From positions 34,185 to 98,184 of the forward strand of contig CM057156.1 in NCBI GenBank assembly GCA_029962745.1: a DNA stretch of 64,000 bases. Direction: 5' to 3'. The DNA is from Echinometra lucunter (taxonomy: Eukaryota > Echinodermata > Echinoidea > Camarodonta > Echinometridae). Within the stretch, counting starts at the first letter, position 1. Each line of letters begins with the position of its first letter. The position numbers and the translations under genes were made by a program. Under the pieces are notes generated by a model. That model was not told the origin of the DNA and searched no databases. It saw only the letters and a list, made by a program, of their open reading frames with translations. Positions 22,138 to 33,283 of the stretch are shown one piece after another.

Positions 22138-23032
22138 TTATAATAGACATAACTTCATTGTTTTTTTTAAGACGCTCTTGACTAACAAATGGAGCACTTC
22201 CATTAACGCTTACTTCCCAAGAGATCTCAGGAGAATAATTCTCACTACCAGATGTACAGACGAACGATGCATTGGAACCAACAGTCACTTCTCCGATGAA
22301 GGGGTCTACTCTTACTAGTCCGGGTGTATCATCTCCAATACATGGTACATTTATGGTTACAGAAGGATCGCTGTCTCTCATAAATCTGCAAATGATAGTC
22401 GGAATATCACGGGACTCAATACGACTGATGATTCGATTTGGGAATCTGAGGTCAACATCAATTGTTTCACCGTTGCTACTGTCAAAGTAAGCTGTACCTG
22501 GTTGACTGTGGGTCCAGCAACAAGCTATTTCAAAATTTTGTTTTTGTTCTGTTCCTGATGAAATAAGATGGTTGAGATGGCAACTGAGAGATTCAGGAAA
22601 AGGTGACACGGTAATCATTGCCGTCGCAAGCGGTGTGAATTTTCTACCAGATCCATATTCATACCCACATTCATAATTCCCAGCCTCCGTTGACAAGTTG
22701 ATGGACTTGATAACAAGCGTATATATTTGTTGAGACTGGTCAATACCTACGTTATAGTTATTCGGATCTACACCATACCCTGTAGTGGGGTATATATATT
22801 CATTGCTACTGATATATCGCCAACGTCCCGGTTCAATAAAATAGGTCCAAAATATTGTGTTATCATTGTCATTGTTCACATCGCAAGTTAATGTCACTCT
22901 ATCACCATCCACTACAGTCTGATTTTGTGGTCCATCTTCCAGAAATATAGCACACGATACTAATGGACTTAAGAGATATATCAATAGGACGAAGATAAAT
23001 CCAGAATGCGAGATATCTTTGTTGAAAGACAT
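22138..23032 (-). pseudogene. 5' half of a class A receptor split by a transposon
   Basis: A true ATG at 23032 opens a signal peptide (about 27 residues), a V-set D1 with the TCDVNN cysteine and YECGYEYG, a D2 with FPNRIISR, and a D3 that breaks off after ..NNEVMSII at the insertion site. The intact paralogue at 54250 continues from the same residue into the sequence found at 18131 and leftward, so this and 16862-18131 are one gene. If transcribed, the frame ends about a dozen codons inside the transposon, giving a secreted D1-D2-partial D3 product. Confidence 0.88.
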
Positions 23033-23260
23033 GACCGATATTTGAAGTGTAACGAATGCCTTGTCAGCAAAGATTTGTCAGCTCCACACAAAGATGCTTT
23101 CAATTAAGGTTTTCCTTCATGCACATTAATCCAGTCTGTACAATTTTTTCAAAGAACTAGCTGCAATTATGTCGCTTTATCACCATTTACAGTCATATTT
23201 CGAGGTCCTTCGGGGTACATCATAATTTGTCATACGGGTAAATCATTAACCGATAACGCA
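23033..23260 (-). promoter_or_regulatory. conserved class A 5' flank
   Basis: Same flank as at 1923-2160 and 8956-9210. Probable promoter/5' UTR region by position; no core element identified. Confidence 0.4.
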
Positions 23261-23629
23261 TGTCCAAGTTTCATTATGAGAAGCCACCTATGCTTTTGAA
23301 AATGTGACTGACGGAAGAATGCAATACTTGTACATATTATATGCAAAATGTACCTCATACACACTACATCTAAATCGCTTCCTGTTTTGTAAAAGTTAAG
23401 CGAAACCAATTTGAGAGTTGAAGGGGCGGGTAGGATAAGTTGTACTTGGCATATGTATGCTTCCTGTCCCCCCCCCCCCCCCCCATCCCATTGCAACTAA
23501 GTCTTCATAATTTTCTTTTCATAATTTGCTTCTCCATTGTCTGAATCCTCATGCCTTGTCATGCTTGTAGTGCATCACTAATATATCACTCATTTTGAGT
23601 CGCTATACCAGTTCCATGAAGTGTGGGGA
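23261..23629. other. duplicated spacer with C-run
   Basis: Paralogous to 2440-2760. It contains a long C-run at about 23,468-23,484. No gene seen. Confidence 0.6.
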
Positions 23630-23850
23630 TTGATATTTTTTAACTCGTAGTCAAGTGGTTCAAATAATGGACTTCAAATAAGCAGGTCGTGGCTGGTCGT
23701 GGGTTCAAACCACAGAGTATCAGGAATGCCAGGTGGCACATGCTAATGTAAATTTACTACTCTCCACCCACATACCAAAGCGGTTCCTGATGGGGAAGAA
23801 TGTTTCAAATACTGTGAGCTCTGAAATAGATAAGGCCAAATAAGAATAAT
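23630..23850 (+). repeat. tRNA-derived SINE-like repeat, copy 3
   Basis: Shares the tagtcaagtggttcaaa head, the gggttcaaacc B-box-like word and the body with the copies at 2820 and 10000. The head has a small internal duplication near 23,690. Confidence 0.5.
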
Positions 23851-25134
23851 TCTTATAGTTTGTCGTTGTCTCGTCCTTCCTTTCTTCGGTTAGCCTTAAA
23901 ATGTTAGTTATTTTGAGGGCGTTTGAGGGTCTTAAGCGCTAATATCAATGAAATATCTTAAAGATGCATCAAAATGAGAAAAAAGGAGAAGAAGAAATTT
24001 GTATCAAAATTGTCAGTGTAGTATTTCATGTACCCAAAAGAAATCAAATATTAATTAACATGACACCCCCTGGCATCCTCCTCCATTTAAAAATATCAGG
24101 ACGAGAAATTAGGAGTCAATTTTACTTGGCCCAACCTACTTGAGGTGGGGTAGTGCTGAAGAAAATAAAGTACTTCCCGTGGTGGATACGAGTGTCGTAG
24201 AAGTATCAGTATTCACACAAACTGACATCCCCTACCCATGTCTTCCAAGAAACCTAGAAACACGTGCCTCCTCGCTCCCTATGTGGACCGATCTAAGAGA
24301 GATTTAACCCAGATGAAACGTATTGCTTTTAACATATCAAATACTTGTCAAGTACTTATCAAGTACTGTTTTACTTGCTTCGAATCCATAATAAGTCTCT
24401 GAAAGAGGTGAAATTGAAACTAAGATCCATGAGTCCTTATAACATGTATAAGCATCCATTGTCGACCATTGAATAATGGTTCGTTATTTTGGTGTATGGA
24501 TGAGAACTTGGAAACTCCTTTTTAATTAAGTTATGATTCTTATCTACCAAGCTTCATCATGGGCATGACAGGCAGAATTGCAGACATTCAGTTAGTGGAT
24601 ATTATGCTTCCTCCTCTTTTATTTAAATACACTACATAAAAAACAATTCGGCATATACAGATATGTACAGAAACTATACGTAGTCCATGATGCCATAATG
24701 ATTATGTTGTTGTTGTTGTTGTTGAAGTTGTTCTGATATTGCAACAAAAAATGATAAACTCTGATTTTTTTAAAGATAAATTAATCTAAATGGAGAGGAT
24801 AAATTTCATTGTGTACACTGTGTATAAATAAATCTGTAGTGAAAGTGAGCGAGAGCACACTTGAAATGGCACGTTTACTTGTCTTGCGATTTGAATAGTT
24901 TTGGTAGCAAAAAGAAACTTGACATGCATGGAACTGTATAACTATCGTCTCACATTGTCTACCTTGCATAAAAAGAAACACACGTGAAATAACGTAAAAT
25001 TCCAGGCGTGATTTTCGGTGAAATTTTAGTTGTAAATATCTGAGAGGAACGCAAATTAATGACTATACTCTGCCCTACGCTAGGACCTGTGAACCCCCGA
25101 CCGCTCATCGCATAACAATCACAGCGCGTTGTTA
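23851..25134. other. duplicated spacer downstream of class B gene
   Basis: No gene seen. Paralogous to 3050-4640. A (GTT)n run lies at about 24,704-24,723. Confidence 0.6.
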
Positions 25135-25552
25135 AACCCGGCGCACACTGCACATGCTGCACGATCCGACTGTGATCCGATTTGGGAAAATTTTGTTATA
25201 GCATTTGATATGAACATTCAAACATATAAAATCCTCGTGATCAAAGTTTGGAATAGCCGTATTAAGACTAAAATTGAAATTCTGCGAGTCTCCCTGTAGG
25301 AATAAAAGCAAATTCAATTCCAAATTGTAGTGACGTCATAGCAATCTTGCGATCGGCTAAAATTTGAAGCCGATTTGGCCTTTACTCCGACCACAAGGCT
25401 TGCAGTTAACCAAAATATCGAATTTGGTATTGCTATCATTATTCCGAACTTCAAATAAGACAATTTTACTTGCTTGAACTTTAATGTTTAATGCAAAATG
25501 CCATTTGTTGGAAAATCGGGTCGCAGTCGGATCCTACAGTGTGTGCCGGGCT
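25135..25552. mobile_element. 418-bp MITE with 3-bp TTA target duplication
   Basis: The left end (cccggcgcacactg) and right end (cagtgtgtgccggg) are imperfect inverted repeats, and a second inverted block with gatccgact follows inward. TTA flanks both ends (25132-25134 and 25553-25555). The paralogous spacer near 4632 lacks it, which gives a natural empty site. A 3-bp TTA/TAA duplication suggests a PIF/Harbinger-type MITE; no transposase is encoded. Confidence 0.75.
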
Positions 25553-25753
25553 TTAGGCCTATACTTGTCGCGTAAACAGAGTTCTCACTGGTTTTACAGA
25601 ACGGGCCTCGAGACCGAGATGAAAATATTTTTCGTCTTTACAAGATCTTAGTTTTGTTAGTATCTTGCTAATGACCAGCTAAAAGAAATTGAGAAGATCG
25701 TTATAACACGGCGCAAAAATAATCAACAATTACAGTTTATGAATTGCTTTTGA

Positions 25754-27605
25754 TTAAGGACCGGTAATATCGGAGGTAGGTGTGAGGTTGAAAATAGGAT
25801 GTTCAATATTGCAGATATATCGACTGTCTAGTTGTGAGGGGTCATCATCTGTAGCTTCAGTTGTTAAAACCCCGTTATTTGAACATTCAACTGTTCTTGT
25901 GGGATCTGTGTCTGTACCTCGCTCAGCTAAGATATTCGAATTCATTTCAGGGGGTCTCTGCGGATACTGCTTTTGAAGCATCCGTATTGCTTTCTGGAAT
26001 GTCCTCTGTTACGGGTAGGTGATCTAGGAGCCTTTGGGACATATCGATATAAGCAGCAAATCTGACGTCTTCGAAATCATATGTCAAAGTGCGTGGATTG
26101 AATAAACGTACCGTCTCTTGAGTTGATGGATTGGTATGAATATCAGCTTTGATAACATTTCTTGACGGTGGAATGTCGTACGCAGTGCGGTCCATAGGAT
26201 GGTCTTTTATCTTAGGTAATGGTCTCGAGGATTGATCCAGCTTTGGTAGAGGCCGCTGATCCATCTCTGATGGGTACATGGGTGTTGTTTGTTCCCGAGT
26301 AGGCTGAAACATCTTCTTTAATTGATTTTTGTCGGCGGCTTCATCATCAATTGTTTCATAGAAGGACTCCTCTGAGGGGTGTACCTGTTCTGCTTGGATG
26401 GTGCAGCCACCTGATTCCATAGTACCAGAATGCGACCTAATGCCTGACCGGTATATCTTTGCACTATATGTATGGGAATCCGGAGACACTGTCTGTAGCT
26501 CTTCTGTATCTCTTGGCATCATCCTTACCACATCCCCAGACCCTTTATCGCTTAGGTAATCCTTCCTTCTTTCTTGGAGGAAGTTGATTCTTATAAGAAG
26601 GACAGTAGGTATCAATATGATGAAAATGCCTGCAAATGTATAAAGAATGGCAAATGGAAGACTGAATTTGGTTGATTCAGGAGGCCATGTTCCTGGATCG
26701 CTGGTTGGATCCGTTTCAATTAAGCCTTCTGTTCCAGACGATGTGTTGTCAGTTTTTTGACTGGACTGACCCTCCCCAGGTGAGGTTGGGAGTTGCAGGG
26801 TTGACATCTTAGCTGGAGGTCGTTTTTCAGTAATGCTTTTTCGATTTGTTGTAGATTCTACCGTTTGAAGCGATTGGATTTCCGTTGTGTGATTTATCTG
26901 GCCCTCACCGCATGGAGTTGTGAGATTAAAAGTTGTGCCCTTGATGATGCGCAGAAGTCCATAACCTGACATACTGAGATTTCTAGGAAACTGAATATGA
27001 CATTCTACAAGCAGAGATCGCTCACCCTCATGCTTAGTTACAATAACATTGACATTTTGATGTTGCTCCTTGTCAGCGAGAGATACATTTCCATTATAAC
27101 TTACCATCCACGAGAGTCGGGATGGATGCCAACCACTATAGCAGGTACATTCGAATGAGGCTGTAGAACCAACCTTTACTTTACTGATAAAAGGGTCCAC
27201 TCTTATCAGTTTTGCTAAATCTTTCAGGCATGGTGTACTGGTCACTGAAGTGTTGTTGTCGGATAAAAAATGACATGCAATGTTTTTAGCAATACTTGAA
27301 TTCACCCGACTTATGATACGATCAGGGAAAGGAAGATACTTATCGATTTTTTTGCCATTACTTCTCTTGAACTGAGCCTGATATGCTTCCCTGTGATTCC
27401 AGGAACACAACACTTCAAAATCACGGTTTATCGGTGCTTCTGAAGGCAGACTATAGAACTTACATTTCGGAAGACCGAAAGTTTGTGGAGTACCAATGTT
27501 AAGAGTTGTAGCCACCGATATCGTAAATGTCATTAATAACATCAGAAACGCTGTCCACAGAATAGACCATAACTGATGACATATAACTCTTCGATTCGTT
27601 GCCAT
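25754..27605 (-). pseudogene. class B Ig receptor with alpha tail, frameshifted near its C-terminus
   Basis: Start chosen at the ATG at 27605 (MATNRRV..), which begins a signal peptide; the open frame reaches 27686 only through a TTG codon. The mature N-terminus (ATTLNIGTPQTF) is followed by a D2-like domain (LCSWNH, FPDRIISR, a later cysteine pair) and a D3-like domain (FECTCYSG, LSWMV, LVECHI). Next are a Ser/Thr stalk, a transmembrane helix (plus-strand 26583-26655) and a tail with HTYSAKIYRS, SFYETI (fits the ITIM pattern), TAYDIPPSRN and YIDM. A run of five G at 25950-25954, where the paralogue at 4970 reads gagg, shifts the frame. The usual last 75 or so residues continue in another frame to 25754. 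It could be a mild pseudogene, a gene with an altered C-terminus or a homopolymer error. Confidence 0.78.
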
Positions 27606-27750
27606 ACTTTTGATTAGACCCCGGTCTCTGACTCCAGAAAGACATCGGCATGATCGGTCTTCCTTCAATGGAAGCTGTATAGTCAATAAGCTGTCGAATC
27701 CCCGTTTCCAGTTTATTATTCTTTTTCATAGACAAAACGCCTTTTCAGAG

Positions 27751-27757
27751 TTTTATA
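27751..27757 (-). promoter_or_regulatory. TATA box of the class B gene
   Basis: Reads tataaaa on the minus strand, about 150 bp upstream of the ATG at 27605, in a context (tgtataaaactc) kept in the gene-less copy near 33,107. That predicts transcription starting near 27,725 and an unspliced 5' UTR of about 120 bases. Confidence 0.5.
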
Positions 27758-27759
27758 CA

Positions 27760-28570
27760 ATCCAATTTCCTTTTCCTTCTGGATTGTTCAAAGAATAGAA
27801 TTAATAGCAGTTTGGTGATTTAAGACAAATCGTAGTCTCATCCAAACAAATATTTTACTTTACTAACTTCTTGAATGTTCACGAGACGATGTATGATGTA
27901 GATTCTTCCTCTTCCACCAACCAAACCAAATAAATGTGATGTGAGTTTTGGCTCAGTAGCCTCTGTGACTTTTTATACAGACGTATGGTTTCTACGCCCT
28001 TCATACTTCAAGCTGAAAGATACCACAGCCATATTAGATATTTCAAAGAATAATCTTTCTAAAAATGAAAGCGAAATCCAAATCATGATTTAGGGTGGCC
28101 TGTAAATCATTTAATTAAGGCATGAAGATCTAGGAGGTGCTTTCTTGTTTTGAAACGTCATTAAAGTGTTTTGTCCATAGAATTACCAGAAAGCTCGGTT
28201 CTAATAGAGTCGTACACACGCACTAATCATGCTCATGTTGGTTTACGCTGGGCCATGTTGTCCACGATCTCCACGATTTTAATAAGAGAATGGTGATGAG
28301 CGTGGGATGAAACTCGATTCTATCAAGTTTTTCTATAACCCCATACGTTTCTACCACGCTCTATATACGCTCTACTACGATTCATCAAGTTTACCAAGAT
28401 CCCCTACGATGCCGCAATAATTTATGCCGGGTTTGCAGTCACGATGTCCAAAATTGAGCATGGGGGTCGTGGGGTCGAATCGTGATTATCTTGAAGGAAC
28501 TTGGTGGAATAGTAATAAGCCTGATGAACATGGGCGTCGTGGGGTCGAATCGTGACGATCTTGAGAGAGT
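27760..28570. other. class B upstream DNA, copy 1 of a segmental duplication
   Basis: No gene seen. It is paralogous to 33,190-33,283 plus 35,640-36,105, to 36,380-36,640 plus 37,030-37,131, and to 38,756-38,930. It contains two tandem copies (28,458 and 28,529) of a block with gtcgtggggtcgaatcgtga, which recurs at 38,900. Confidence 0.65.
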
Positions 28571-28739
28571 TAGACAAATAAATAGATTCGGTTTATTTTT
28601 TTTTTTTAATGGACAGACAGCCCGAAGGCTGAAAAGTGGAGTGTACATAAATCATGACAATTATGAAATTGCAAACATTTAAAATTTAAAATTTAAAATA
28701 GGCAATAGCATGAATAAACATGGCTGATTATAAACATAT

Positions 28740-29720
28740 AAACGAAGGAGGAACAGAAATTAATATAAACAGAAGGGAGGAAAAGGAAGCAGAGAGAGAA
28801 GAAGAAGAAGAAGAAGAAAAAGACAGAAAAAGAAGAAAAAACAATATATGGTTGATCAATGAAACATGTACAAACGTCGTGAATCTATAAGAAAAAAGAA
28901 TTCGGTATAAAGACATATATAGGCCCAACAAATGACAAAATGCTAAAATGCTAGCTGGCCTTGTGAATATCATGTACATGTATAGAGAAGACGAAGGGAA
29001 TATGTGATGCAGAAGAAGGGCAAGGAAGATACGCGACAGAAAGGAGAAGAGATAAAAGAAAAAGGAAAAAGAGAACCAAGGAAACGACATGACAGAAGAA
29101 GAAAGGGACACGAGAAAGATGAGAAAGAGGGTAGTAGAAAAAGGAAATGATCAATAAATGAAGCAAAACAAAATAGAGGAAGGAGAGTTGAGGTAAAGAT
29201 AAAAAGATAGGGAAAGAAAAAAAAGAAAAGGAAGGAGAAAGGGATAGAGGAGGTGGCATCAACATAACTTCCAATACATGAAGAATCATAAAAACTAGCT
29301 TGAATTGATCCATCTAAAGTGTGCAAATCTGAGCATTTAAGGAAATCAAGCAATAAAAACTGGTTTGAAAATTAGAATTGAAACATTAAGGGCAAAGTAG
29401 GACGGTAAGTAGATCGAGATATTACTTATAATTTATACATAAAATTAAGCAACAACTAGTCCATAATTAACTTAATAGGAGGTGAAAGAGAAATAGGAAA
29501 AGAAGAGCTATAGGAAGTTGGTAATAAAGTAGAGAAGAAAAAAAAGGAGAAAAGCCATAAAGAAGTGTAAGGGGAGTTAAAAAGAAGATAGGAAGGTAGA
29601 CGTAGGGCCATGAAGGATGAAAACAAGAGGTCAAATAGAGAAAGACGAGAAAAGGAAAAAGGTGAAAATAAGAAGCAAAGAGGCACTGGCAAGATATGCA
29701 TATACATGTACATGTACATG
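28740..29720. repeat. purine-rich low-complexity tract
   Basis: Long stretches of A and G with (GAA)n near 28,795-28,825. The minus-strand open frames here are Ser/Phe/Leu-rich artefacts of the composition. Confidence 0.8.
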
Positions 29721-29896
29721 ATAAACCCATAATCATACCTGCAGTTGAGTTGAGAACAGATACGATATGCGGTATTGCAGATTGTTTATTTCTGCGAGTT
29801 CTACAGAGTGGTGTGTCCAGGCATTCAGAGTTTCTTAGCTGAAGTCTAGAGCGGGACTGCGACTGTCTGGTAGGGGGGAGCAAATCGCGATGACGC

Positions 29897-30560
29897 TCAG
29901 ATCGCAGCTAACCAAGACCGAAACGAAGCAAGAGTCCATCCCTTCGTTGAGAGACCATACAAGGCAAGCTGTTCAATATACGGCAAGACGTTCGGGAATG
30001 CAATACAGCGTAAAGCTCGCTTCCCGCGTTCTAGTTCTTCAGTCTGGGCTGTACTTAAACTAGAACTCCAAACTGGCGATCCGAACTCTAACAGCGGGCG
30101 TATATATGTTTTGTATATAGATGGGCAAAGGTCATTCACATTTACGCCATGCTCCTTCAGAACATTGAAGATGTAGAATCGCCGTGTGGTGCGTGAGATC
30201 ATGAGCTCAACCTGGCGATCGAAACTGAGATTAGACTATATCGTGATTCCGAGTAACACCATGGATTCCACCCATTCTAAACGACAATCATTGATGTGAA
30301 GAGTAGCTTTAGGAGGGAGAGATTTCATGAAGCTAAACTGCATGGCCTTACATTTCTAAAGTTTTAGTTTCATGTCATTTGCGACACACCATTCCCTCAA
30401 GGCATCAATATGGCTCTGCAAGAAACTAACTTGACCTTTGCGAACAGCTTCAAGAAGACTCAAATCATCCACATATTTCCAACGATAATCAGTGGTTAAA
30501 GCGGCATCGTTTGGTGGAATAGTAATAAGCGTGATAAGCGCGATAAAATTTTGCACCATC
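29897..30560 (-). pseudogene. non-LTR reverse transcriptase relic (catalytic end of RT)
   Basis: Reading the minus strand from 30,560: a YVDDLSLLE block (the F/YxDD catalytic motif), LREWCVANDMKLK, KCKAMQFS, a VLLGITI segment, then after a stop ISRTTRRFY, YIRPLLEFGSPVW and ELERGKRALR. This order is diagnostic of CR1/L2/Jockey-type LINE reverse transcriptases. Stop codons near 30,238 and 30,358 break it. Direct copies of ttggtggaatagtaataagc lie outside it at about 28,501 and 30,512. They may mark the insertion of the whole 2-kb block into the class B upstream DNA. Confidence 0.8.
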
Positions 30561-30593
30561 AAAAATTTTATTACGCTCATCACTCTAATACCA

Positions 30594-31463
30594 CTTTCAC
30601 ACCAAACAAATATAACGGAATAAAAGCGTTTTTTGAAAAAAAACGCTTTGGTATGAACACTCGGCAAAGCGTCATATTTGAAAACGGAATCAAATATTCC
30701 GCAATCTACGTGTGAGGTCTATCACTAGGTTTTGAGGTGTTTTGAAAACGGAATATTCCAAATATGACGCTTTATTTTTTGGTATGTACAGAAAAAAGGA
30801 AATAAAGCGGAATGAAATGTCAAAGGTCAACCAGGTTCCCACCAAAAACCCGGAAAATGCGGGAAACGAGTGAAAGCGCGGGTATCTTCGATCGCAGCGC
30901 TAGCGAGCTGCATGGATCGGCATGGCAGTACAGCGTACGTTCGACGCTACTAGCTGCATGGACGCGAATCATGTATGAAGAAACAAACGCGTTAGCATTC
31001 GTACATTAGTTTAAAAATTAAAGTATACATACAAATAAAAAAAATAATTATTAAGTAAATTTAAAAAAATTGCAATAAGTTAAGTAATAATTATACATTT
31101 CATTCTGAATAACTGATTTGTTTTGTTACATATATCGAATAAAACAAAAAAAATATACAGCTAGAGATACCAAATGCATGGTGGGTAATGACGTATTTCC
31201 GCACTCTCTCACACCGTAATATTACGCTTTCGCTAAAAACGGACTTCATTGGTTCAGTGTGAACAGAAACCAGAAGCGTTTTGGAAGCGTTTTGAAAGTG
31301 AAGCGTCATGAAATATAACGGCATGGATATTCCGTTTCGGCAGTGTGAAAACAGTATCAGTGTGAACAGAAACCAGAAGCGTTTTGGAAGCGTTTTGAAA
31401 GTGAAGCGTCATGAAATATAACGGCATGGATATTCCGTTTCGGCAGTGTGAAAACAGTATTAG
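30594..31463. mobile_element. 870-bp inverted-terminal element
   Basis: The ends are ctaataccactttcacac and the complement of ctaatactgttttcacac. Inside, gcgtcat, gttttgaaa and ggaatattcc-like words recur near both ends. The paralogous DNA at 38,999-39,020 runs straight across the site, giving an empty site. No transposase seen. Confidence 0.65.
31255..31460. repeat. 103-bp tandem duplication at the end of the element
   Basis: Copies at 31255-31357 and 31358-31460 are identical or nearly so, duplicating the right terminal region of the surrounding inverted-repeat element. Confidence 0.88.
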
Positions 31464-31529
31464 TTGAATGTGATCATTCAACCGCGAATTGATAGGTATC
31501 ATTTGCAAAAGTCGGAAACACCCTTCCAA

Positions 31530-31830
31530 AACATGAATTCTCTCTGTCTCGTTCTCTTGCCCTTTCCTTATTCTCTCATCTATCAGGCTCTCTCTCTCTC
31601 TCCTCCGCTTTTTGTCTAAACAATCCTCTCTCTAGCATTCTCCCTCTCCCTTTTTGTTTCTTATCTCATTTATCACCCCCACTCTCTGTCTCTCTCTCTC
31701 TGTCTCTCTCTCTCTCTTTCTCTCCTCTTTCTTCTCTTGCCATGCCTCCTCAGTCCCCTTTAGTTCTCTTTCTTTCTCTTTCTCTCTTGCTTTGTCTTTT
31801 CCCTCTTCTTTTAATTAAGTCACGTTTGAT
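31530..31830. repeat. CT-rich low-complexity tract
   Basis: Runs of (CT)n and (TCTC)n. A similar tract lies at the paralogous position 39,100-39,360. Confidence 0.85.
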
Positions 31831-31846
31831 TATATGATTAAATATA

Positions 31847-32055
31847 CACTCTAAAATATTTCTGTAAATTCTGTAAAATACTGTATTATTTACAGTTAAA
31901 TACACTATTTTGCTGCTGTTCACAGTTTTACCATTATTTACCGTAGAATTAATAGTGCAATACTGTAAAAAAAAAAAATAGTGCAATTAATTACTGGCCA
32001 TTCTGCAGCCAGTAATTTACTGTTATTTTTTGCAGCATTTTTTTTTTTTACAGTG
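31847..32055. mobile_element. 209-bp MITE with TA target duplication
   Basis: The termini cactctaaaa and ttttacagtg are inverted, with TA on both sides (31845-31846 and 32056-32057). The interior is rich in further inverted ctgtaaa/tttacag words. TA duplication and CACTGTAAAA-like ends fit a Tc1/mariner-type MITE. Confidence 0.7.
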
Positions 32056-32965
32056 TAAGCAAATCCTCTTAGCTTTCTGTTTCTTTATTTGTAAAATGGT
32101 AATACAAACTTGACTGATACAACCCTCCTTTAAAGTAAGAAACTGTGATGTGTTTTACGTCTTCAACTTTTTTCCCCAATGCTCGTTATAAAAATTTCAA
32201 TTTTGATATTTTCCGCTATGCAGTTCTTAGTAGCATGGATTTTATCCCGAACTGTCATTGTTTTTTTTTTTAAATTTCCTTGCTGTGTGTGCGTCTGTGG
32301 GTGGGCGATTATCATCTTTTTCAGTATAGCATGTTCGAATAATAAACCTTTGAACTGAATTAAAATGAAATGACATGCTCGTCCATACCTCCATTGAACA
32401 TACGTATAAAATGAAGTGGATATAGCGCCATCTCACATATATTCCGACCAAATAATTGTAGGCCTAGTCCATTTCATTTTTATGTTGGATCTTGTATGTT
32501 GTTCTAATGTTTGGTACAGATAAAATTTGCGTTAGATTGACTTACGGGAATGATTCCAGTGACGTCATGTTTCATCATATAGGGAATGGCTGTGTATCGT
32601 GTGGGGTGGTGAGGGGAGGGGGTAGTTAGGGGGTAAGCGCCTCCATCAAGGGAAGTGGCACTGAAAGACGAGGTTGTTGCCCGCCACCCACCCAACCCCC
32701 CCCCCCCCCACAGACGGTATGTATTTAATCGTTATCAGCAAATGTTTTATATCTAATGATTTACATACATGATTTTAAATCGATACCTTTAATAAGGACG
32801 AACAAATTCAAAACTTCCTCTAGAAGCAAATCTATGAAATCTTTTATGTGAATTTGACCATAACGTGCTCATTCATCACATTGATTTGAACTTCCAATCG
32901 AATTACATTTAGAAACCTACTGCCGAATAGACGTGATACTTTCTCCATGGATGCTATAAACAAAC
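32056..32965. other. duplicated non-coding DNA
   Basis: No gene seen. Its right part (about 32,560-32,965) is paralogous to 40,110-40,515. A C-run lies at about 32,695-32,709. Confidence 0.6.
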
Positions 32966-33283
32966 AAAATGGCATATAACTCTTCGATTCGTTGCCTTGC
33001 TTCTGATTAGATCCCGGTCTCTGAATTCAAAAAGACATCGGTCTTCCTTCAAAGGAAGCTCGAATCACCTTTTCTGGTTCAATTTCTATCACATTAACGC
33101 CCGAGTTTTATACAAATTTTTAAAAAAAAATGCTGTCTTTCTTGTGGAGTATTCAAAGGAATATCAATTTGGTGCTTTAAGGCAAATCGTAGTCTCATCC
33201 AAAATAATTTTTATTTTACTTTACCAACTTCTTGAATTTTCACGAGACCATGTACATGTAGATACTTCCTCTTCCACTAAATA
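32966..33283 (-). pseudogene. class B 5'-end remnant
   Basis: Matches 27,580-27,900: the first codons, 5' UTR and TATA region of the class B gene. The start codon is changed (AAG in place of ATG near 32,995) and no Ig domain follows; the DNA beyond is unrelated. Upstream it runs into the fold-back element. Confidence 0.75.

Noticed and set aside
28728..29883. Several Ser/Phe/Leu-rich open frames on the minus strand
   Set aside because: They arise from a purine-rich low-complexity tract and overlap in different frames.
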